From: Piliocolobus tephrosceles
Taxonomy: Eukaryota; Chordata; Mammalia; Primates; Cercopithecidae
NCBI RefSeq assembly: GCF_002776525.5
Contig: NC_045441.1
Location: 64,899,880 to 64,963,879, forward strand
Reading direction: 5' to 3'
Length of the DNA: 64,000 nucleotides
Of the stretch, positions 48,061 to 59,923 are shown piece after piece. Position 1 is the first letter of the stretch. The number at the start of each line of letters is the position of its first letter. The position numbers were made by a program, and so were the translations under genes. Below the pieces are notes generated by a model, which was not told where the DNA came from, did not search any database, and saw only the letters and a list, made by a program, of their open reading frames with translations.

Positions 48061-49929
48061 GGTCTATACAGCTGAGGTCCTTAGGTATCCTTTCAGGTTT
48101 TTCTGACCTTCTCCCTAACGTAATAATGTCTATCATTTTTCCTGTATATTTTCTTTAACCCAATAATGGCTATACAGGTCTTAAATTATAAGCAATACTT
48201 TACTTATTAACATTATGTTAATGTTTTCTAATACATACTAGGCTCCAAAAAGGCAATATTGATAGCAGTTACTCTTCCCTGTCTCACTCTGAAACAGTGT
48301 CTTACTCCTTTCATCATCTGAATCATAGATTCTGACTTTAAGTTGCCTGTTTCTAGAAAAACTACTAAGATAGATTTTTTCACTTTCCTCTCCTGATCTG
48401 GAAGCTGAAATAATATCTATGTTGGGTTTTATAGGAGGAAAGGAAGAAGAGAGGTATGGATAGTTTCACAAGTCTATAAATTATTTTTCTTTTGTCTTTA
48501 TTAAATTCTTGATAAATGTAATTCTGTCTTGAACTTCAGAAAAAAAAAAGAAACATGTAATTATGCCCAATAGAAGACAAATGCATTAAAATGAATTCAA
48601 ATTAATTAATTCATTCAAATGAGTCTTTAAAAAGAACAGCAGGTAAATATTTTGGGGAAAATATGATTGTAAGTTTCTGCTAAATTGACTTACTTTTCCA
48701 CTTCAAATAGCACTTCAGAGCTCCTTTTTGTCTTTCTGATGCTTGAGACTGTCATGATTTTGATTAACAGAGGTGTTTTCTATACTGATTATTTTTTCAC
48801 TTATAATATGAGCTCTATCTCATAACAAAGACAGCTTGATAATGTGTGTTAACAAATTCAAACACTACAAATGAATTTTACAGTCCTCTGCACAGCTCAT
48901 TCTCAGCTCATGAATCCAGAAGTGTCTATGAATTTGAAAGATTGCTGTTGGTAGATGATCTCATCTTCTATACTTACATCGTCTCTGGTTACATTTTTTA
49001 CCCTGTAAATGGTTCCCTATACTTGGGGATGCAGTGCCAAACTTTCTAGACAGGTGTAAATTACTACTACGTCTTCCTTTCCTTTTTTCTTCATTTACGT
49101 TTTATACTGTGTGACAAATTAAAACAATGGTGCCAATGGCCAGTGACTTTTTATTGCATTTTCTTCATATTTGGGGCATTTTATGTGTTTCAAATACTGA
49201 ATTGTATGACACTGAGTTATATCAATCATATGAGATCAAACAAGAGGACTTTACAATTTTCATTTGTGGGAGGGTTTTATAAAGGCATCTGCAAATTAGA
49301 TTTTAATTGCTAACTGAAAGGAATGGTTGTAATACATAGCCAGGCAAAATATGAAAAATATAGAAAGGTCAGAGTTGTAAAGTATACATTTCCTCTTACA
49401 AAGAGGACAGAATCATTCATTGAACTGACGTTCCTGCCATAAACTCATTCGGTCTCATAGAAAAATATATATTTTTTACATTTTGGGAGAGAGAAAGATG
49501 ACTGTCATTCTATGCATAATACCTAACCCATCTTACCAGTAGGGCAACACAGCAAATACCTTCTCCTACTTTGTTCCTTTTAAATTTACAGACCTTTTAA
49601 CTGTTTAGCTAACTTCCTTCCTCCCGTCCTTCCTTTTTTTTTCTCCCAAATAATCTTAAATTTTTACTCAAGGGAAATATCAGTTTTCTCCTCACTGCTC
49701 ATAAGGTAAAAACACTCTTCCAGTTTTTATTTTTACCCTAAAGAAGATACAGTTTGTCTTATGCTCTAAAACAGACTTGATCCCAATTAAAAAGAAAAAA
49801 AAAACAAGTTACAAAACGGCCAATAGTGGTAAAACTGGATAATTTCTTTCCTAAGTGGTTTTTACCCAAATTAAGGAGCCAAAGGCTTGATGTGATATTG
49901 GAACTGAAATACCCAAGTTAAAAGAAGGA
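48061..49929. other. Unassigned sequence
   Basis: No gene or repeat recognised. Contains short A tracts (about 48540). Confidence 0.4.
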
Positions 49930-50155
49930 AGGAAATTAACATTTATTGAGGGTCTACTATGTGCCAGAAATTTTCCATAAATGTTTTCTTTCAATCCTTA
50001 CAGCAACACTGTGTGAGAGCTGTTATTCTCTCTAATTTGCAGTTTAACAACTGAAATTCACAGGGATTCAGTAGCTTGCCCAATGTCATATAATTACTAA
50101 GTCTGTATGACTCTAAAATGTTGAATCTTTTCCACTCTGTTCCATGCCTATATCT
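49930..50155 (-). mobile_element. MIR SINE, antisense
   Basis: 'ttaacatttattgagggtct', 'actatgtgccagaaatttt', 'caatccttacagcaacactg', 'gtagcttgcccaatgtcata' follow the MIR complement closely. Confidence 0.9.
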
Positions 50156-51227
50156 TCCTAATTTTGCATATGAGAGCCATGCATTAACGAAGTTAAATTG
50201 ATGTCTGTGTTTGGACTGGAAACAGGTCTTGTGACTCAGTTTACTTCACTATGCCATTGGAAACCCAACGATGGGGAAAATAACCGATAAAATTGGCCCT
50301 AAAATTAAGTCACATTTAAAAATCTGTAAGAAAATTTACCATGTTCATATTTTGAGGAATGGAATCTATTAAGATATTTCCTATTACTAGAAAAAAACCC
50401 ACAAACTCTTGTGATTCCTTGCTTCTCTTTTTATCTCCTTCTTCTCTTCAATGCCATGAGTTGATCAGACTTCAGAGATGATAACTGTTACTCCTAAGGA
50501 ATTTTGTGTGTATGTTTATATGCAAGACAGCTTTCCCTGTCTCCATGGGGCTGGAGCATAGGTCAGATTATGCTGTGCCAAATTCCAAACTTTAGCATGG
50601 AGTTTCTATTTTCTAATTGTTAAGGCAGACTGTCCTAACTAATAAATTTGAACAGCTGTCCAAAGAGTGAGCCTTATCTTATTAATATTTCCCCTGTTTC
50701 TGCCTCCTTCCCCAACCTCCAGAATAGGAACACAATAGGGACTTGCACCATAGTGAATGTTTTTGCATATTTATGTAAGTCCTTTTTTCCTCCTAACAGA
50801 ATTTACACAGAACAAGAACTCAATAGATGCTAATGGATAGAGATAGATGTTCTGTATAGTTCTTGCTACACTTGCAGATGAAAATACAACCTTTGGTATG
50901 TAAGAGTTAAATTAGGGGAAAAAGGATTGAAAAAAGCATTTCAATATTGTGTTAATTCTTATACCCATTGCTGCTGAAGATTTGGTTTCAGAAAATACTA
51001 CAAGAGTAACAAAGTCTAAACACCTTCTGGCCCCAGGACTCCTGCCTTAGAGGTGTGCAGAAAGTAGGCTTAGGCTCTAACTCCTGTATACTCAGGCTAG
51101 CTTGAGCTCCTCACTGTTCCCAGAATATATCTTGCGTTTTCCCTGCTCTATTCTTATAAAATATTACCTCTTAATTAACTGTCCTTCTTTCCTTTCCTTC
51201 TGCCTTTCACTTTTCCATCCATCTCTC
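50156..51227. other. Mostly unassigned sequence
   Basis: The part at 50640-50835 ends 'aagaactcaatagatgct' and may be an L2 terminus, but the rest does not align well enough for a call. Confidence 0.4.
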
Positions 51228-51440
51228 AACAGTGGGCTTAAATACTACCTACTTCAAGCAGCCCTCTCCTGACCCGAGTGGCATGAAGTTCCTTGTACAA
51301 CTGGAGCACTTCTTCTAAGGGTTTTTCGTTGCACTTACCACTTACTATACCACAATTTAAATACTGTTTTATATCATCTTATTTTCTTTACTTGTTTCTG
51401 CATAACTACAAAGTATAGTCCTCATTTTATTTCACCATTT
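51228..51440 (+). mobile_element. L2 LINE 3' fragment, sense
   Basis: 'acttcaagcagccctctcct', 'gttccttgtacaactggagc', 'ttgcacttaccacttac' and 'tatatcatcttattttcttt' match the L2 3' region. Confidence 0.75.
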
Positions 51441-51444
51441 TCTC

Positions 51445-52706
51445 TTGGATCCCAGGACATGATACTTTCCTAACTTCTACCCCCCGTCTGTCTCCCCTAG
51501 GCCCCCACATGGTAATTTCTTCTTGGTCTCTCATCTCTATTCCTCTGCCTCTGTTTTTTGTCTTTTTTTTCCCCCTGCTTTGGTTTTGGCTCCTTAATCT
51601 GGACTCTTAACCATGTGGTAAGGCTCGATTTTTGGACTTGATCAATATCCACTCCCTCCCTAAGTGATCTCAATGAATTTTATGACTTTAGATACCATCT
51701 ATATACTGATGACTACCAAATATATATCTCTATCCTGAACCTCACCACTGAACTCCAGATGGTTACGTCTATCTGCATGCCACATCATCTTTGCTTGTAT
51801 CTTTACATGGCACCTCAATTGAAATGTGTCCAAAATGGAAATCCCGATTCCAACCCCCTCACCCCCACTACAAAATTTATTTTACTTCCATAGTCAATCG
51901 AGGTGTCTTTTTATTTATCTTTAGTAAATGGCAACCCGTATATTAGAATCATCATTGATTCATTTTTCTCTCATATGGTACATCCAATCTTTCAACGAGT
52001 TCTGCTGGTTCTACCTTCAAAGTATACCCAGAAGCAGACCACTTTTCTCCATTTCATCACCTGGTTCCAACATCATCACCTGGTTCCAGCAGTCATAATA
52101 ATCTCTTACCTGGGGTACTCAATGGCTTGTTAAGTGGTTTCTCTGTTTGTATACTAACACTCTACTGTATATAAGCAACGAAGCAACCATATTGTTTTTG
52201 GCATTATTATGTTATTAATAAAACAGAAATTAGATACTGTCTCCCCTTAGTCAACCTCCAAAAGCTCCCATTTCACCACAGTTAAAAAAAAAAAACAAAG
52301 TTTTTCTAATGGCTTATGGGCCATGTATAATTTGCCCCGTTACTTCCACAAACTTGTCTGTTACCACTTCCCATGCCAGGCATTCACATACAGCATCACT
52401 AGCCTTCTGTATTTTCGAAAGTGTCCAGGACTTCCCACCTGAAGGCCTTCACGGCTCCCTCTGCAGGGGGCAGTCTTCTCCAAAAGACCTGCGTTGTTCA
52501 CACCCTTACTTCCTTCAATGTTTCTTAGAATTTCCCTACTATCATTGTATTTTCCCAAATAGCATGTTCCTGATCATCCTATTTAAAAGTCAGCCTGCCT
52601 CTAGCACTCTGTCTTCCTTCCCTGTTTGTTCCTCTGTTTTTATAGCTCAACTTTTATAGCCTGCAAGAGGGCCTGACCCAAAGGGGCTGTTCAATAAACA
52701 TTTTCA
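51445..52706 (+). mobile_element. L2 LINE, sense, reverse-transcriptase region to 3' end
   Basis: The L2 ORF2 order is recognisable: 'cactccctccctaagtgatc', 'ataccatctatatactgatg' (frame gives Y-H-L-Y-T-D-D), 'gaactccagatggttacgt', 'agtaaatggcaacccgta', 'catccaatctttcaacgagt', then a 3' part with 'cttcccacctgaaggcctt' and 'ggctgttcaataaacatt'. The reverse-transcriptase box at 51702-51713 reads YTDD where YADD is usual, and frameshifts and stops surround it, so it is long dead. Frames at 51903-52133 and 52309-52659 are remnants. Confidence 0.85.
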
Positions 52707-53230
52707 GATTTTTTTGGACTCCATAGAGGCTGCCTTGCATGGAGTAGGTGTCCACTATTTTTTTCTTTTAATTGACAATGTGAAGTTCTAAACTATATTT
52801 AACTCCAGAATGGGAAATGCAGATTTTTTTTACATTTCATGAATTTTTCACAGTTAACAAGAATTGAAAGTGGGTGTATATCAGAAACAGGTGTGTTTCA
52901 TCTGTGTGGCAAAGCATGAGGCTTCAAAGAATGGAAAATTTTGGTCGTCCATAGCAGAAGGAACTATTGAATCAATAACAAGGACATTGAGCCAATGGCT
53001 ATATTCTTATACAGACTGTGCCACATAACTCGGAAAATGCTCATTCAAATGCTCTGAGGGCACCTTTGATCATATTTAATTAGATAAAATATAAAATGTA
53101 CTTTTCACTTGAAGTTTTCTTGCCCAACCACAATTAGGCAAAATCTTTCAAGCATAGGAGCCCAACAAAGATAAGGCATGGTGGTCTTCTACTCCCAAGC
53201 ACCATAAATAATTTTATTCCCCCCAAATAA

Positions 53231-53233
<3 letters not shown>
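52707..53233. other. Unassigned sequence
   Basis: No gene or repeat recognised. It leads into the long A tract, with AATAAA at 53226-53231 just before it. Confidence 0.4.

Positions 53234-53278
<45 letters not shown>
53234..53278. repeat. Pure poly(A) tract, 45 bases
   Basis: Forty-five uninterrupted A residues preceded by 'ccccaaataaagc'. No Alu, L1 or SVA body was recognised upstream and no TSD was found. Confidence 0.97.
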
Positions 53279-53279
<1 letters not shown>

Positions 53280-53998
53280 ATTTAAAAAATTGAAAGCACA
53301 GTTTTAAAAATGTGTTTCTCTGAGTTAAAGGAAAATAACAGCCACTCATATTGTGAAAGTTGTTTTGCTTCAGCTTTACTCTTCATTTTTTTCCCCCTCT
53401 AACTTTTCCTCTCATTGAGAACTGTATGGCATGAAATTTTATTCCAAAGATTTAAAATAGAACACAGAACTTCAGGCAGAGTTACGATCCATTGTTAGAG
53501 CAATCTCTTGTGGGTTTTGTGGCTCTTACCATACATATATTTCCCTGGGACCATAACATGTACAGCATCCATAATTTCCCTGGGATCAGGATATTTTTAT
53601 TCCTACCCTGGTCCAGTGCCCCTGCACATGATCATCCTCCTTGCCCAGGAATAATGGCATAATTGAAATAGATAGCACTCAAATTGAAAGAGTCTGTGAA
53701 TTCTAGTCCAGTGAAAACCACTAGGAATTCTTCGAGGTCATTGACCTTAGAAGTAGGAGAAAGACATTCCCATCTTCACTTGTCAGAGTTCTGCTGAAAG
53801 TTCTAGAAATGATTTCTGAGCTACCTGAATAATTTTCATTACCACCAATTTAAGCAAAGAGAGGATTTATTGACTTAAGTATGCTGTTCATGTTTTTTTT
53901 TTAAAGCAGTAGATTGGCAAAAAATACCCTGAATATTTGACCATAATCTCCTTTGTCTCTTATCCTTAGCCCAGCCAGATCTAAGATACATAACAGAG
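53279..53998. other. Unassigned sequence
   Basis: No gene or repeat recognised. Confidence 0.4.
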
Positions 53999-54290
53999 GC
54001 CGGGCTCGGTGGCTGATGCCTGTAATCCTAGCACTTTGGGAGGCCAAGGCAGACGAATAATAAGGTCAGGAGTTCAAGACTAGCCTGGCCAACATGGTGA
54101 AACCCCATCTCTAAGAAAAATACAAAAATTAGCTGGGCATGGTGGCATGTACCTGTAATGCCAGCTGCTCGGGAGGCTGAGGCAGGAGAATTGCAGGAGA
54201 ATTGCTTGAACTCAGGAGGCAGGGGTTACAGAGAGCTGAGATCACGCCACTGCACTCCAGCCTGGGTGACAGAGCAAGACTCCGTCTCAG
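53999..54290 (+). mobile_element. AluS-type SINE with lost A-tail
   Basis: Both monomers are present ('gactagcctggccaacatgg', 'actccagcctgggtgacaga'). An 11-bp tandem duplication of 'gcaggagaatt' lies at 54182-54203. The element ends in 'ctcagggggttgtgggg' where an A-tail is expected. Confidence 0.94.
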
Positions 54291-54530
54291 GGGGTTGTGG
54301 GGAGGGGAAGATATATGCCAGAAAGAAGCTCCCATCTGCCTGTATCCATGATGAATGATTTGGGAAAAGTCCAAGTAGTAAGAGAGGGATTTAGCCCAGT
54401 TTCCTTGATTCTAGCTCCATTTATTTATGACAAGGTTGAGAGAAGATTTACAGGGAAAGTGAAAAAAATTCCATAATGTGGCTTTTCATTCAAACTTGTG
54501 CTTAAGAGTAATCATTGCTGTTACCTCTAC

Positions 54531-54569
54531 GGGGGGGGGGGTAAGGGGGCAGGGTATAGCGGGGGAGGG
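54531..54569 (+). repeat. G-rich tract with G-quadruplex potential
   Basis: G11, then G5, G3, G5 and G3 runs with loops of 3-7 bases on the plus strand. At least four runs of three or more G satisfy the usual G4 pattern. Confidence 0.85.
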
Positions 54570-54749
54570 ACTTCTGCAACCCAAGTAGTGCAAAAAAGAG
54601 AAAAAATGCAACAGAATAATTGCAGTTTATTAGAAGTTCTATAGTTTGATACTTTCTTTCCAGTTCCTTATTTTATCATTACAACTCTGGCTCAAATTTA
54701 CTTTTCATTAAATCCCATCAAATTAATTTTCTTTTCTGTTTTCTTCTTC

Positions 54750-54753
<4 letters not shown>

Positions 54754-54792
<39 letters not shown>

Positions 54793-54812
54793 GTGTGTGT
54801 GTGTTTGTGTGA
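54754..54812. repeat. (GT)n microsatellite
   Basis: About 18 uninterrupted GT units, then 'aggtgtgtgtgtg' and a broken tail. Confidence 0.96.
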
Positions 54813-54814
54813 TA

Positions 54815-55035
54815 ATAGTTGTTAATACCCACATTACTTTGTTACTCCTCAGAAGGACTCTTAAGGGTACATGCCAATAATTTGCTCATTTGGTAAATGA
54901 TGAAACCAAGACTCAGAAAGTTTCAATAATGTTTACAGGGAAACAAAGCTAATGAGGGGGTGAGCCCAATTCAAACTTAGATGCTCCTGACTTCAAGACC
55001 TCAAGATTAAAACACCATGACTTTTGCCCCCTATG
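54815..55035 (-). mobile_element. MIR SINE, antisense
   Basis: 'tttggtaaatgatgaaacca', 'agactcagaaagtttcaata', 'agcccaattcaaacttagat', then 'aaaacaccatgactt' follow the MIR complement. Confidence 0.75.
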
Positions 55036-55514
55036 TATAAAGGAAGAGCTTGTGCCATTTGCTCATTGTCACGATGTAGGTCTGTGAGGAGGCAGCCATG
55101 CACCAGGCTTATTCATTCCCTGGCCAACACACTTCTACATTGGTTTCCATGCCCTTCATTTTGAGAATGGTGTTCTTTTAGGTAAGAAAATCATTTCTTT
55201 ATATGTTAAATACAAAATTCCTTTGTTAAATCGCACGATGTTGATTTAAACAGAATAGCAAGCAGAACATGAAAGACTTGTATTTAGACAGCTATATTCA
55301 ACATTTCTCTTGCTGTTTTCATTTCAACTTTTAGTTTTCAGGAGCAATCCTAAAAAAGTTCATCTGCATGATCTGTTTCCTACTATTTTATCATGGCAAT
55401 TTCCAAACACATATAAAATTGGAAAGGCTTACAAAGTGAATATTCATATACTCAGCTCCCAGCATCTATAATTTTGCTGGCTTTACATTTCACTTATCCA
55501 AATCTGTCTCTCAT
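55036..55514. other. Unassigned sequence
   Basis: No gene or repeat recognised. Confidence 0.4.
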
Positions 55515-55555
55515 AAAGTGGACCTGTAGGACAGATAGAATTCTACACTGAGCCA
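55515..55555 (+). repeat. Dispersed 41-bp exact repeat, copy A
   Basis: Starts aaagtggacctgtaggacag and ends ctacactgagcca. Identical, base for base, to 57715-57755. The similarity resumes after the Alu that splits this copy ('tgagatttat' at 55875-55884 against 'tgggatttat'). Confidence 0.97.
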
Positions 55556-55857
55556 GCTGGGCGCAGTGGCTCACGCCTGTAATCCCAGCACTTTGGGAGG
55601 CCGAGGCGGGTAGATCATGAGGTCAGGAGATCCAGACCAACCTGGCTAACACGGTGAAAACACGTCTCTACTAAAAATACCAAAACAAAATTAGCCGGGC
55701 ATGGTGGCGGGCGCCTGTAGTCCCAGCTACTCGGGAGGCTGAGGTAGGAGAATGGCGTGAAGCCGGGAGGCGGAGCTTGCAGTGAGCCGAGATCGCGCCG
55801 CTGCACTCCAGCCTGGGTGACAGTGCGAGATTCCATCTCAAAAAAGAAAGAAAAAAA
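55556..55857 (+). mobile_element. AluY-type SINE, full length
   Basis: Y-type text 'ctggctaacacggtgaaa', 'ggcggagcttgcagtgagcc'. The 17-bp TSD is aattctacactgagcca (55539-55555) and aattctacattgagcca (55858-55874), one base different. Confidence 0.97.
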
Positions 55858-55929
55858 AATTCTACATTGAGCCATGAGATTTATTACACCATTAATTGAT
55901 CTTATGTTTCCAATGCAATTCAAGTTAAC

Positions 55930-57050
55930 TGCAGATATCAGTACTCATTACCCCTAAACACTTAGTATGCATGTCATCAACTAAGTTTAATATTTATTAA
56001 CGTTTTTGTTTGGATAAATTTTATATAAGGCAAAATGCACAAGTCTTGTGTATCATATGGTTTTTTGGTGAATATAAGTATATATGTACATATATATGTA
56101 TAAGTATACTTATATATACATATACATATATAAGTACATATATACTTATGTATATGTATATTAAAGTAAGTAAATACTTAAGTATATAAATACATAAGTA
56201 TATATATCTATATAAAAGTATATGTGTATATATACTTGTATAACTAAAACTACTTTCAAGGTGCAGAATGTTGCTACTCCAAATTCACAACTTAATCCTT
56301 ACCTCTTGGGCCTCTACTCACCAAAACCGAGACACTCAGTTTCAGTTTTTAGGTCATACGTTAGTTTTACCCATTTTAGACTTCATGGTCATTCAAAGGA
56401 ATCAGATAATCTCCAACTCATTTGTTGTAAGACTTCTTCTACTCAGCATAATGTTTTTGAGATATATCCAAGTTGTTGTCGTGATTTGTTCCTTTTTATT
56501 TCTGAGTAATATTCCATTGTATGAACATATCACAGTTTGTTTATCCATTCTTCTGCTGATGAAAACTTCAGCTAGTTTTCAGCTTAGGGTTTTACCAATA
56601 AAGTTGCTATGGTTATTTTTGCACAAAGCTTTTTAATTTACACGTTTTCACTTCTCTTAGGTAAATATCTAAGAGTAGAATTGATGGATCATGAGGTAGG
56701 CATTTGCCTAGTTTCATAAAGAAACTGGTAGACCTTTACCCAAAGGGTTTGCATAATTTTACATTCTCATCAACACTGTATGAACATTCTGATGACTCCA
56801 TAAGATTGCCAACATTTGATATTTTCTGTCTTTTAAAGTTTAGATTTTCTGGAGTATACCTAGTGGTGTCTCATTTTGGTTTTAATTTTAATTTCTCTGA
56901 TGATTAATGACACTGAATAATTTTTCATGTGCAAATTGGCCATTTCAATAGCTTTTAATCAAACAGTTGTAAACTGTTCTATATTTTTGACCAATTTAAA
57001 AAATTTGATTGCTTGTTTTTTCTTGCCTGATATTGAAAACTGAGCAATAT
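55930..57050 (-). mobile_element. Ancient L1 (L1M) 3' region, antisense
   Basis: 'gataaattttatataaggca' at the left, then after an AT microsatellite 'ctactcagcataatgttttt', 'gagtaatattccattgtatg', 'tttgtttatccattcttctg', 'gtaaatatctaagagtagaa', 'tctctgatgattaatgacac', 'ttttcatgtgcaaattggcc'. This is the canonical antisense L1M order. The 122-codon frame at 56268-56636 is this L1. Confidence 0.9.
56070..56245. repeat. AT-rich (TATG/TACA)n microsatellite with palindromes
   Basis: Repeated 'gtatatatgtacatatata' and 'aagtatacttatatatacat' type units, many self-complementary. Confidence 0.9.
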
Positions 57051-57714
57051 TGAATTCAGGTGAAATCACTGATATTTAATTAGTTGCCTGAAAAACTCAG
57101 TCTTATAAAACCATCCAAATGTGCTAGTGATTGTAGATAAAGCAGGTTAAGGGCTATCAGGTGTGGTCCACAATTGATGAGAAAAAAATATGATTTTAAT
57201 TGCAATTACTCCAGGGCTAATGTAGAGCTGTCCTATCTGGAGCAGAGCATGACAGGACAAATTAGTCTGGCATCTGTCAGCCTATTTTTGAGTTTTATTG
57301 TAACTCTTGGAAATCTTAAGATGACCATCTGATTTGGTTAATGCTTCTCTGAAACTGTCCTTCAAATCTGCCACTCTTTATCTGCCTCATTCATTATTTC
57401 CTTGTAAAACTCAACTGGCCTTCTCATTCATTACCCTGAACATTATTTAACAATTCTATAATATCAGTGGCCAACTGCTGAACTTAACAGTAGAGGATCA
57501 ACTTGAGAAGGAGCAGAGGAATGATAAATGCATTCCCCTTATTATCATAAAGTTGGAAAATTATGACCATATGCATGGACTGAGCCAGAAGGGCAGAGAT
57601 TTCCCTTTGTCTCCTTATTATTCACCCATTGTGCTGTACTAAGTTCCTTTAGTGGTCAAAGGGTGACAGAAGCAATACATTAAGCCTTTGCTGTAAAATG
57701 TTATCTAAAGGCAA
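57051..57714. other. Unassigned sequence
   Basis: No gene or repeat recognised. Confidence 0.4.
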
Positions 57715-57765
57715 AAAGTGGACCTGTAGGACAGATAGAATTCTACACTGAGCCATGGGATTTAT
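57715..57765 (+). repeat. Dispersed 41-bp exact repeat, copy B
   Basis: Identical to 55515-55555 over 41 bp, then continues with 'tgggatttat', matching copy A beyond its Alu with one change. Lies exactly 2,200 bp from copy A. Confidence 0.97.
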
Positions 57766-58735
57766 GATACAATTCTATAACCAAATAAAAAATATCTGTG
57801 ACTACATTTATGTGAAGCAATGGTGCCATTCTTTGTCTGGTTTAGGTAATCACAGGTGCACATTCTTTGTCATACTAGAGATATATCCCAGTAGACATTT
57901 GGGATCTGTTTTAAATTTAAAGTGGAAGTTCCAAGACAGATTTGGCAATTATTTTCAAATTTTATTTTTCAGAGGAAAATACACATTGTGGAAAAATACT
58001 AAAAAAAATTGTCACTCAAAAATAGTGCACTACATGTATAAATACAAAAACACTTTTGGTTTTTATATATTACTTTTTTTAATGCTCTGCGTATGCATTG
58101 GGCCCATGTAAAGAGAAACATATAAATAAAATGCAAAATACAGAAAAGGAAGTTTAGCAGTGTGCATATGTGGCAGACAAAGCTTAAGTACAGAAGATCA
58201 GAGGGTTTGAAGTTGAAATTCAATGCTGGATAAGGTACACCATAATAAAATGGTTGCAGTGCTATTATTAAACATGCAAATGGATTATCTGGAGATACCA
58301 GCTATTCCTGTTTCAAAGAAAAACACTTTGGGTATTTTGACCATAATTGAGAAATAATTTTTCTTCCTTTACCATTTTAATTTATGTGCCTGCCTCTCCA
58401 TCAATGTAACTTTTCTACCATCACCTAATGCAGGCAATGATACTGTGCTGCCTGAATTTGTTTTTTCATTTTCATGAGGTAGGAAAAAGAATTTGGAATA
58501 TTTCTGTATTACCAAGAAAGAGGCCAGCCCATGAAATATTGTAAAGATTAGCCAGCTATATAGCCTAATGAAGAAAAAATGCAGCATTCCTTAAGGGGAA
58601 CCAGTCACTTAGCTTTTATCCTCGCTTCCACTTCTTTTCCCTCTCCCTCTGGCCTGCTAGCCATGAGTGTATCAGGGAACTATCTTCAACAGGAAGCCAG
58701 TAGTTGAGGTAGACTTTTGCTTGTGTTATTCCTGA
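57766..58735. other. Unassigned sequence
   Basis: No repeat recognised. The 118-codon frame at 57755-58111 starts at the copy-B repeat and has no recognisable domain. Confidence 0.4.
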
Positions 58736-58792
58736 GAGCTGTGCCATCCAATACAGTAGCCACTAGCCACAAGTGGCTACTGAAAATTGAAG
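58736..58792 (-). mobile_element. MER5A hAT-Charlie element, first part
   Basis: 'gctgtgccatccaatacag', 'tagccactagccacaagtgg' is the MER5A terminus. The element is cut by an L1 and resumes at about 60618. Confidence 0.9.
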
Positions 58793-59022
58793 GGTGCTAA
58801 AAGAAATCATAGATGACACAAACAAATGGAAACATATCCCATGGTCATGGATGGGAAGAATCAATATTGTGAAAATGACCATACTGCCCAAAGCAATCTA
58901 CAGTTTCAATGTAATTCCCATAAAAAATGCCATCGTCATTCTTCACAGAACTAAAAAAAAAACAATCCTGAAATTCATATGAAACAAAGAAAGAGCCCGA
59001 ATAGCCAAAGCAATTCTAAGCC

Positions 59023-59048
59023 AAAAAAAAAAAAAAAAAAAAAAAAAA
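59023..59048. repeat. Poly(A) run inside the L1
   Basis: Twenty-six A residues where L1 normally has 'agcaaaaagaacaaagctgg'. The neighbouring L1 text 'aggcatcatattatctgatt' continues normally. Confidence 0.95.
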
Positions 59049-59923
59049 CACCTCGAGGCATCATATTATCTGATTTCAAATTATACTACAAGGCTATAGT
59101 TACCAAAACAGCATGGTACTGATATAAAAATAGGCATGTAGGCCAATGGGACCGAATAGAGAAGACAGAAATAAAGCGAAATACTTACAGCCAACTGATT
59201 TTCAACAAAGCATACAAAAATATAAATTGGGAAAAGGACACCCTATTCAATAAATAGTGCTGGCAAGCCACATGTAGAAGAATGAAACTTCATCCCTATC
59301 TCTCATATGATACAAAAATCAAACCAAGATAGATCAAAGACTTAAATTTAAGACCCAAAACCATAAAAATTCTGGAGGATAACATTGGAAAAACTCTTCT
59401 AGACATTGGCTTAGGGAAAGAATTCATGACTAAGACCTCGAAGAAAATACAACAACAAAAAAATTAATCTCAATTAAACTAAAAAGCTTCTGCGCAGCAA
59501 AAGAAATAATCAGCAGGGTAAACAGACATGCCACAGAGTGAGAGAAAACATTGACAAATTAGGCAACCAAGAAAAAACTAGTATCTAGAATTTACAAGGA
59601 ATTCAAACGGTCAGCAATAAAAAAACAAAGTTCCATCAAAAAGTGGGCAAAGGACATGAATCAACATTTCTCAAAAGAAGGTAGACAAACAGCCAACAAA
59701 TGTGAAAAAGTGCTCAACATCACTAATCATCAGGGAAATGCAAATTAAAACCACAGTGAGATACCACCTTACTCCTGTAAGAATGACCATAATTAAAAAG
59801 TAAAAAAGCGATAGAGGTTGGCATGGATGTGGTGAAGAAGGAATGCTTTTACATTGCTGGTGGTAATGTAAACGAGTGCATTCTCTAGGGAAAACAGCAT
59901 GGAGATTCCTTAAATAAAAGTAG

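Noticed and set aside
51903..52659. Frames of 76 and 116 codons on the plus strand
   Set aside because: They are remnants of an L2 LINE, not a host gene.
53134..53349. Minus-strand frame with a poly-phenylalanine run
   Set aside because: It is produced by the A45 tract read as TTT codons.
56222..56907. Three long overlapping plus-strand frames
   Set aside because: The DNA is the antisense of an old L1 3' region, so the frames are not biological.
58794..58982. 62-codon frame resembling reverse-transcriptase C-terminal text
   Set aside because: It is a short surviving piece of L1 ORF2 in a 5'-truncated copy broken by an A run and an Alu.
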